DNA from: CAYRFF01 sp964423575
Lineage (GTDB): Bacteria; Bacteroidota; Bacteroidia; Chitinophagales; Saprospiraceae
Direction of reading: 5' to 3'
DNA: 9,481 nt
Assembly: GCA_964423575.1 (NCBI GenBank)
Contig: CAYRFF010000079.1
Span: 1-9,481, forward strand
Of the stretch, positions 1 to 5,135 are shown one piece after another; the stretch's first letter is position 1; each line of letters starts with the position of its first letter. A program made the position numbers and the translations under genes. The notes under the pieces are model-generated. The model saw nothing but the letters and a program-made list of their open reading frames with translations. It searched no databases and was not told the origin of the DNA.

Positions 1-11
1 TAATGAATATT

Positions 12-85
12 TTATTTAACTCTGTTGCAGTTCACATTTGAATCCTGCTTATTTAACTCTGTTGCAGTTCACATTTGAATCCTGC
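12..85. repeat. 37-bp perfect tandem duplication
   Basis: Two identical 37-bp units lie head to tail at 12-48 and 49-85. Each begins TTATTTAACT and ends TGAATCCTGC. Five bases of a third unit (TTATT, 86-90) follow before the match breaks. There is no spacer between units, so this is a tandem duplication rather than a CRISPR array. It may be the end of a longer tandem repeat outside the window, although the 11 bases before unit 1 do not continue the unit. Confidence 0.9.
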
Positions 86-290
86 TTATTATTCTACCTT
101 TAATTTTTGATTTTCTTCCACTTCTTGTTCCTATTTGTGCCGTTTTATTATTGGAAGCCTCTTGAATGGTAATTGAATGACCATAATTTTTAAGTTTGAG
201 ATTGACAAGAGAATTTGGTTGTTTATATGAAAAGAGTTATATTGAGCATGATTTTGAATTGTAAATAAAATCATTTAAAATTATGAGCAA

Positions 291-312
291 CACACACACA
301 CACACACACACA
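291..312. repeat. (CA)11 microsatellite between an upstream ATG and the lipoprotein frame
   Basis: Eleven uninterrupted CA units. Upstream, ATG AGC AAC at 283-291 runs into the tract, reading Met-Ser-Asn-(Thr-His)n. In the present length this frame stops at TAA 334-336 after 17 codons. With 12 or 9 CA units the same ATG would read straight through into the lipoprotein frame that continues past 344; with 10 units it again hits an early stop (TAA at 359-361 in the current numbering). Dinucleotide tracts of this length are typical sites of slipped-strand phase variation. Confidence 0.9.
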
Positions 313-343
313 GATATGTCCAGCCGGAATTATTAAATTCCTT

Positions 344-2095
344 ATGTTTTGCGCTATTGTAATGAGTATTTTTGTGTCCTGTAATCAGGACGACTTAGCT
401 GATCTTGAGGGAACGATTGTAACTTTAAGATCTGAACAAGAAGGTACAACTTCACAAGTTATCCCAGATCAGAAAATTATATTGGGAAATGAAATAAATA
501 GCCCTCTTGAAGTAGAAAACCTTAATAATGCCGCACAAGCACTTGGAAAGCCAAAAATATATTCAGCTACGCATTATACTGTGAAATTTACGCCTCAAGA
601 TATGGCTGAATATCAAGCTATTCTATCAGATACGAACTTCTTTTCATTTGATTTTCCACTAGACCATGAAATTGAATCCTATGGGACTTACTACTATGAC
701 ATAGTTAATGAAAGTGATGTTACTCCTTTATGGGCACAGGTCAAGGAATCAACTGATTTAAGTGTATATAATTACACAATTAAAAAGAGAATATATCAAG
801 GAGAAATCGATTCTTTAGTTTTAAAACAATCATTTATAACTGCTGGGATAGATGCTAATAAAATTTACGCATACATAGAGCCGGACCCACCCGGAAACGG
901 TGGTGGTTGCGGCGGGGGTGGACAATCGTATAATGATTGTGGATGCGTTATTCCAAGTAATCAAAGAAGACCAGCAGGATGCGTAAGAGTCGAAGATAGT
1001 AAGCGTGATATGGATCCGGTGAGAAAAATGACAATTGCATGGATCTCCAGCTTTTTGCACTCAGTATTAGGTATTGTTTTTATTACCGAGACTACAGATG
1101 ATGGGTGCTTTGAGTTTAAGAATATTAATAATGAACAGGGCGATGCAATGATGGTTGGATTTTTTAAAAATAAAATTGCATCTGTATCACGTATCTTGCG
1201 ACCTATCAGATATCAATCCAAGATATCCGGACCATCGTTTAACAATATCAAGGTGAATTTCGAAAATTCAACGGTTAATGATGAACACCTATACTGGGGA
1301 GCAGCTACTATTTTAAATGGAGTTGCTGAGGTAAGAGATAATGCAAGTTATTTTGGTAGTACAGTAGGGGATAATCTGCATATATGGCTGTGTGGAGATT
1401 GCGAATGGTCCTCTTTTGCTTTAAATGCAAAACACATATCGCCATTATTATTAGGTGCTGCTTTTTCCAATGCAGGTTATAACAGTTCTTTTGCACCCTT
1501 AGTCGTCTATGCTCAACTAATAAGCTTTGGTTTTGCTGATGCAATGGCTGTAAATCTCTTGCCGGATATATTTATAAACGCCTCTTCTGATAACTCTTTG
1601 AAGATAAAGCGGAATGTTTACCATGAACTATCACATAATATGCATTTCAATAAAGTTGGACCATTGTATTGGGTGGAATTGGTGAATGCAGAAATAAAGG
1701 CCGATGGGCATGGAGATCAGAATAGCGAAAACGCAGGCTTAATATCCTTATGCGAGTCCTGGGCTTATCATGCGGAATATACGATAGCGCATCGAGAGTA
1801 TTCGGATATAATGGATGACTACTATCTTGAACGATTAGAAAGATCCTATAATGAAAAAACAAATCATGTGCCTGAAGGCCTCTACTATGATTTAATTGAT
1901 AATAATACAATCGGTAAGGAGCTTGATTTCGTCAATGTCAACGTAGAAGGTTTTGAAGATTATCAGATATTTAATCAGCTGAAGTCTTCAGTAAAATCGC
2001 CAGCAGAATTTATCGAAGAATTTAAGAATAACGAAGTTGCCGACCCACAAGTTAAAACGGCAATTGATAACTTATTTAACAGCTATACCCAATGA
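344..2095 (+). CDS. predicted zinc-metallopeptidase-like lipoprotein, start probably upstream and out of frame
   Basis: Predicted cell-envelope lipoprotein of 583 aa from the first in-frame ATG. Residues 2-12 are hydrophobic and end in a lipobox-like F-V-S-C (Cys13), but this leader is too short and lacks a positive charge. The open frame continues back to 287 and adds Ile-Ile-Lys-Phe-Leu just before Met1, which would complete a normal SPII signal peptide, yet no ATG, GTG or TTG lies in that frame. Residues about 179-213 form a Gly/Cys-rich linker ending in PAGCVRVED, followed by a probable beta-sandwich segment (TTDDGCFEF). HELSH at 427-431 is a zinc-protease motif, and Glu471 in ESWA, 40 residues downstream, could be the third ligand as in gluzincins. 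I recall Bacteroidota lipoproteins with a similar Cys-rich linker and HELAH/ESWA motifs; substrate unknown. The stop overlaps the next start (ATGA), so the two genes are probably translationally coupled. Confidence 0.8.
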   Translation: MFCAIVMSIFVSCNQDDLADLEGTIVTLRSEQEGTTSQVIPDQKIILGNEINSPLEVENLNNAAQALGKPKIYSATHYTVKFTPQDMAEYQAILSDTNFFSFDFPLDHEIESYGTYYYDIVNESDVTPLWAQVKESTDLSVYNYTIKKRIYQGEIDSLVLKQSFITAGIDANKIYAYIEPDPPGNGGGCGGGGQSYNDCGCVIPSNQRRPAGCVRVEDSKRDMDPVRKMTIAWISSFLHSVLGIVFITETTDDGCFEFKNINNEQGDAMMVGFFKNKIASVSRILRPIRYQSKISGPSFNNIKVNFENSTVNDEHLYWGAATILNGVAEVRDNASYFGSTVGDNLHIWLCGDCEWSSFALNAKHISPLLLGAAFSNAGYNSSFAPLVVYAQLISFGFADAMAVNLLPDIFINASSDNSLKIKRNVYHELSHNMHFNKVGPLYWVELVNAEIKADGHGDQNSENAGLISLCESWAYHAEYTIAHREYSDIMDDYYLERLERSYNEKTNHVPEGLYYDLIDNNTIGKELDFVNVNVEGFEDYQIFNQLKSSVKSPAEFIEEFKNNEVADPQVKTAIDNLFNSYTQ

Positions 2096-2760
2096 GACTC
2101 TTATCACGCTTTTTCTTTCTTTTCTGTCTGCTGCTTGTTTTTACCGCCTGTAGGAAATTGGGTTTTAAATGTGATAGAGTTTTCTTTGTGATGCCCATTG
2201 AAATGCAGCCCATGCAAGACACCTTTCAAATCAACGATACAATACATTTCTCGATTGATTTTCCTGACGAGTATGAATATGAAGGAAAGATATACAAGAT
2301 TACGACTGATGAAATTAATATTAATTTTAATATGAGTTATCCTTCCGATAAGCATGTTAACGATGGTACAGCTCTTAAAGATATAGAGCTTATAGTAGAT
2401 ATTAATACATACAATTTAAGTAAGTTGGATTCCTATAGTAATAATTATTATAGTATATGGGGAGACGTTAAAAAGATAGATAATCGATTTAAGCTGAAGT
2501 ATTCAATGGTTTTTCAGGATACGGGTTTAATTTCTATGCGATTTATGGAGGGCGCAAGTAAGGGGAGAGGACCGATAATAGAATTTGAAGAAGGTTGTTT
2601 AGCAGATTTCTACTTTCACCTTCAGTTACCACCCGGTCAAGACGATAACTGGGATGTTTTTGAAGAATATTGGGAAGGATTTATTGAGAGAATAGGATAT
2701 TTTGAATATGAATCACATTATCGCAATCATGGATCCTTTACCTTTTATGTGGATGAATAG
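2092..2760 (+). CDS. hypothetical lipoprotein, coupled to the metallopeptidase-like gene
   Basis: A 222-aa protein with a clear SPII signal: Arg2 and Arg6, a hydrophobic core at residues 7-17, and the lipobox F-T-A-C with the lipidated Cys at 20. The mature part is rich in Asp, Glu and aromatic residues and looks beta-rich; I recognise no domain. The motif QINDTIHFSI (about 45-55) resembles the DTI phrase common in Bacteroidota surface lipoproteins of unknown function. Its ATG overlaps the stop of the preceding gene by four bases, so the two products are probably made together and may act together at the cell envelope. If the upstream gene is switched by its CA tract, expression of this one could follow through loss of coupling. 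Function unknown. Confidence 0.8.
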   Translation: MRLLSRFFFLFCLLLVFTACRKLGFKCDRVFFVMPIEMQPMQDTFQINDTIHFSIDFPDEYEYEGKIYKITTDEININFNMSYPSDKHVNDGTALKDIELIVDINTYNLSKLDSYSNNYYSIWGDVKKIDNRFKLKYSMVFQDTGLISMRFMEGASKGRGPIIEFEEGCLADFYFHLQLPPGQDDNWDVFEEYWEGFIERIGYFEYESHYRNHGSFTFYVDE

Positions 2761-2860
2761 CAAGTTAAATTTTATTGAATAGAGGGCTTAGCTTACGACG
2801 GGTAAATTAAAAGAGGTATTACAAAATCACCAGATTCCTCCACGGACGGACACGCACCAA

Positions 2861-2924
2861 ATCACACAATCACACAATCACTAGATCACCAGATCACCAG
2901 ATCATCAGATCATCAGATCATCAG
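2861..2924. repeat. 8-bp tandem repeat, eight units, between convergent genes
   Basis: Eight exact 8-bp units run without a break: ATCACACA twice, ATCACTAG once, ATCACCAG twice, ATCATCAG three times. All share ATCA at the start, and variants are grouped in order along the array. An isolated ATCACCAG lies upstream at 2826-2833. The array ends two bases before the stop codon of the membrane-protein gene on the opposite strand (stop at 2927-2929) and about 100 bases after the stop of the + strand lipoprotein. No convincing intrinsic terminator was found in 2761-2926. Confidence 0.9.
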
Positions 2925-2926
2925 AA

Positions 2927-3430
2927 CTAACTGGTTACCCTCCGCCATCCCCACCTCAATCCTATAATCATCGCAATCAGAATAACAATAACAGTAGAGA
3001 ACGACATACGCGTAAATACAATAAACCGCATTCTATCAATTATCCACATAAAGCTAAGTGCGATAAATATAATGAGAATCAGACCAGAAATCTTTTTTGC
3101 TCCAGGTATCAGATCAAAGCTTACATTCAGTCGTATCAACCACAATGTAAGAATCATCGAAAGCACCGGAACAATCTGAATAATAAGATCAGTATCCAGA
3201 ATAGGCCTGTTTTCAAACAAGAAAAAGTATATCGATAAGGTAATTGCAAATAGGCCAGGAACCGTAGATAAATATACCAAAACAGTATATAAGTACTTCC
3301 ACGGCGATAGATGTCCATCATCTCTACCCAGCATATAAGCCAAGAAAGCCGATAACGGTATCGACGTAAAATAAAACAGAACGATTACCGGATTCTTATT
3401 CAGAATGAGAAATAAATCTCCAAGGGTCAT
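2927..3430 (-). CDS. five-helix integral membrane protein of unknown function
   Basis: A 167-aa hydrophobic protein with five predicted membrane segments at about residues 14-34, 47-72, 83-103, 114-131 and 145-158. The loop after helix 1 carries GRDDGHLSPWKY, and the C-terminal tail RWGWRRVTS is strongly basic and probably cytoplasmic. There is no signal peptide cleavage site and no enzyme motif. It resembles a membrane protein I recall as widespread in Bacteroidota but without assigned function. Only 10 nt separate it from the stop of odhB, so it is probably the second gene of an odhB transcript. That gives no direct clue to its role, since the odhB product is a soluble cytoplasmic enzyme. 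Confidence 0.8.
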   Translation of the reverse strand: MTLGDLFLILNKNPVIVLFYFTSIPLSAFLAYMLGRDDGHLSPWKYLYTVLVYLSTVPGLFAITLSIYFFLFENRPILDTDLIIQIVPVLSMILTLWLIRLNVSFDLIPGAKKISGLILIIFIALSFMWIIDRMRFIVFTRMSFSTVIVILIAMIIGLRWGWRRVTS

Positions 3431-3440
3431 ATATTACCTA

Positions 3441-4745
3441 TTACAAGTCCTCCATTAGAAGTGTAATCGGATCTTCCAGCATATTCTTAACCTTCACAAG
3501 GAAAGTAACTGAAGTACTACCATCAATTACCCTGTGATCATAAGAAAGCGCCAGATACATCATCGGTCTGATTACAACTTCACCATCTACTGCAACAGGA
3601 CGCTGTACAATATTGTGCATTCCCAGTATTGCAGACTGAGGTGGATTCAGAATCGGAGTACTCATCATCGACCCAAAGACTCCACCATTTGTAATTGTGA
3701 ATGTACCACCGGAAAGCTCATCCAGTGTTAATTTGTTGTCACGCGCCTTGATGGCAAGATCCCTTATCTCATGTTCAATCTGAGCAAAGCTCTTGGACTC
3801 CACATTCTTGACAGGGGGTACTACCAGACCATTATCTGTAGAAATCGCAATGGAAATATCTACATAGTCATGGTATATAATTTCGTTGTCATCCAGGAAT
3901 GCATTCACATCAGGCATCTCCATAAGTGCTTTTGCGCAAGCTTTCGCAAATAGAGACATGAAGCCTAGTTTAATACCATTCTTCTCTACAAATCTGTCCT
4001 GGTGTTTCTTTCTCAGAGCCATTATTTCAGAAAGATCAACTTCGTTGAAGGTAGTGAGCATTGCCGTATCATTCTTGGCAGAGACTAGTCTAGTAGAAAT
4101 GGTACGACGCATTCTGCTCATCTTTGCACGTCTGGTTTCTCGGCTAAATGGTACTAAAGTACGAGCAGACTCCGGCTTTTTCTCTTCAGCCTTAGCTGCA
4201 GGAGCAGTTGGAGTTGCAGGTGTTGCAGGTGTTGCTGGAGCTGCTGGAGCTGCTGGAGCTGCTGGCTTGCTATCAGCCTTTTCAAGATGCCCCTGAACGT
4301 CAGCCTTCGTAATCCTTCCATCTTTGCCGGTGCCGCTGATATTATCGGCACTTAAAGAATGCTCACGCATCATTTTTGCAGCAGCAGGAGAAGCAATATC
4401 TCCTTTATCTCCATCAGTGCTTATATCTTCAGAGCTTACAGAACTAGTTTCTTCAACTTTGGCTTCAGTCGGTTTTTCAGTTGTGGTAGTAGCACCTCCT
4501 TTGGAAGCTGATGTGTCCAATGTTGCGACAACGGCACCGATATCGAGATCTTCTCCTTCAGATGCAACCAATGTTATTATCCCCGCAGCTTCGGAAGGAA
4601 ACTCCAGAGTTGCCTTATCCGACTCAAATTCACAGATAATCTGATCCATTTCCACATAATCACCGTCTTTGACAAGCCATTCAGACAATGTTACATCTGT
4701 AATCGATTCACCTATAGCAGGTACTTTAAGTTCTACAACGCTCAT
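3441..4745 (-). CDS. odhB: 2-oxoglutarate dehydrogenase complex E2, dihydrolipoyllysine succinyltransferase
   Basis: Core enzyme of the TCA cycle, cytoplasmic: it transfers succinyl from the E1 subunit to CoA through a swinging lipoyl arm. The 434 aa show the full E2 layout. An N-terminal lipoyl domain (about 2-78) has the lipoylated Lys44 in ESDKA. A peripheral-subunit (E3) binding domain covers about 117-154 (SPAAAKMMREH, GKDGRITKADV). A Pro/Ala linker spans 161-184. The catalytic domain runs from about 200 to the end, with His404 and Asp408 in SYDHRVIDG. The segment GSMMSTPILNPPQSAILGMH and the ending MEDL favour the succinyl- rather than acetyltransferase. The ATG at 4743-4745 gives the expected N-terminus (VELKVPAIGESI). 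The E1 gene is not adjacent on either side. A membrane-protein gene follows after 10 nt. Confidence 0.96.
   Translation of the reverse strand: MSVVELKVPAIGESITDVTLSEWLVKDGDYVEMDQIICEFESDKATLEFPSEAAGIITLVASEGEDLDIGAVVATLDTSASKGGATTTTEKPTEAKVEETSSVSSEDISTDGDKGDIASPAAAKMMREHSLSADNISGTGKDGRITKADVQGHLEKADSKPAAPAAPAAPATPATPATPTAPAAKAEEKKPESARTLVPFSRETRRAKMSRMRRTISTRLVSAKNDTAMLTTFNEVDLSEIMALRKKHQDRFVEKNGIKLGFMSLFAKACAKALMEMPDVNAFLDDNEIIYHDYVDISIAISTDNGLVVPPVKNVESKSFAQIEHEIRDLAIKARDNKLTLDELSGGTFTITNGGVFGSMMSTPILNPPQSAILGMHNIVQRPVAVDGEVVIRPMMYLALSYDHRVIDGSTSVTFLVKVKNMLEDPITLLMEDL
4204..4266. repeat. 9-bp coding repeat for the Pro/Ala linker of odhB
   Basis: Seven head-to-tail 9-bp units, ranging from GCAGTTGGA through GTTGCAGGT (twice) to GCTGCTGGA (twice) and GCTGCTGGC on the + strand. 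On the coding strand they give repeats of the type Ala-Ala-Pro or Ala-Thr-Pro, the flexible linker between the E3-binding and catalytic domains. Unit number can change in frame, so length variation here would alter only linker length. Confidence 0.85.
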
Positions 4746-4779
4746 ATTCTGATATTTATATTTTTAGTATTCCAAGACG

Positions 4780-4787
4780 CAAAAGTA
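4780..4787 (-). promoter_or_regulatory. probable -7 box of the odhB promoter (TACTTTTG)
   Basis: On the minus strand the sequence reads TACTTTTG, an exact match to the Bacteroidota -7 consensus TAnnTTTG, ending 34 nt before the odhB ATG. A weak ATTG at 4810-4813 stands about 22 nt upstream of it, where the -33 TTTG would be expected (19-21 nt), so the second element is only partly matched. Transcription would start near 4773 and leave a 5' leader of about 28 nt. Confidence 0.5.
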
Positions 4788-5016
4788 AGGGAATTTAACC
4801 ATTTTTCAGCAATATTCACGACAAATATAATGCCGTGAAATCCCTTAAGCAATTTACCTCAACTACATCAATAAATTTAAGTAGTAAATGTTCTCATTTT
4901 AATGAAGAAATCTCAAAGCCACTGAGTTAGAGTTAATATTAAAAATTTGTTACTTGTAAATTATAAATTGCATCTTACTTTTCTTATCTTTATTTTAGAA
5001 ACAACTCTAATTATAT

Positions 5017-5051
5017 GTACACACTGGTACACACTGGCTATACCCTATAGC
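5017..5051. promoter_or_regulatory. operator-like direct repeat plus inverted repeat upstream of the exporter
   Basis: GTACACACTG occurs twice in immediate succession (5017-5026 and 5027-5036), placing identical contacts one helical turn apart. It is followed at once by GCTATA-CCC-TATAGC (5037-5051), a perfect 6-bp inverted repeat with a 3-nt centre. The cluster lies 85-119 bp before the transporter ATG. If transcription starts just after the TTTATTTG at 5061-5068, the direct repeat falls about 40 to 60 bp upstream of the start, a usual place for an activator. The binding protein is not known. Confidence 0.45.
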
Positions 5052-5060
5052 TAGCGATTT

Positions 5061-5068
5061 TTTATTTG
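5061..5068 (+). promoter_or_regulatory. possible -7 box for the export operon (TTTATTTG)
   Basis: TTTATTTG differs from TAnnTTTG at one position. The same octamer occurs at 9411-9418 in the repeated precursor leader, where the first copy has the exact consensus TATATTTG (8974-8981). No clear TTTG is seen at the -33 position, so this is a weak call. Confidence 0.2.
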
Positions 5069-5135
5069 TAAACTTTAAACATAGAAGTTTATTAAAAGAA
5101 ATCCTTCTGATGGCTTCCTTAAAAAGACAAATGCC

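Larger units (their letters stand above)
1..343. other. AT-rich intergenic region with two kinds of repeat
   Basis: No gene with a usable start codon is seen here. The stretch holds a 37-bp tandem duplication (12-85), a featureless AT-rich middle and a (CA)11 tract (291-312). A TTGACA at 202-207 with TATATG at 224-229 resembles an E. coli sigma-70 promoter at 16-bp spacing, but the Bacteroidota primary sigma factor reads a different consensus, so I give it little weight. An ATG at 283-285 is followed directly by the CA tract and may be the true start of the lipoprotein gene that follows, out of frame in this sequence. Confidence 0.6.
4746..5135. other. divergent intergenic region between odhB and the export operon
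   Basis: A 390-bp AT-rich region separates two divergent genes, so it must hold promoters for both directions. Next to odhB is the TACTTTTG box on the minus strand. Next to the transporter are a 10-bp direct repeat, a short inverted repeat and a possible TTTATTTG box. Between about 4800 and 5010 I see no open frame of note, no RNA gene and no strong hairpin. Confidence 0.6.

Noticed and set aside
12..85. CRISPR array suggested by the repeated 37-bp unit
   Set aside because: The two units touch with no spacer, there are only two, and no cas gene is present.
202..229. E. coli-type promoter TTGACA / TATATG upstream of the lipoprotein
   Set aside because: The Bacteroidota primary sigma factor prefers TTTG and TAnnTTTG, and such matches occur by chance in AT-rich DNA.
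69..236. Minus-strand open frame of 55 codons ending at the repeat
   Set aside because: It has no start codon except a Met next to the stop, is bounded by a stop at 237-239, and ends inside the 37-bp repeat. It reads somewhat protein-like (GTRSGRKSK), so a decayed gene fragment cannot be excluded, but nothing supports a function.
2811..2840. Hairpin GAGGTAT / ATTCCTC as a terminator between the convergent genes
   Set aside because: The stem is about seven pairs with a mismatch and a 14-nt loop, with no T-tract.
3886..4644. Plus-strand open frames opposite odhB, rich in Ala, Gly, Val or Ser
   Set aside because: They are antisense shadows of the odhB linker and lipoyl domains; the minus-strand frame carries all the conserved E2 motifs.
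4863..4888. ACTAC / GTAGT inverted repeat in the odhB-exporter intergenic region
   Set aside because: Only five pairs with a long AT-rich loop; expected by chance.
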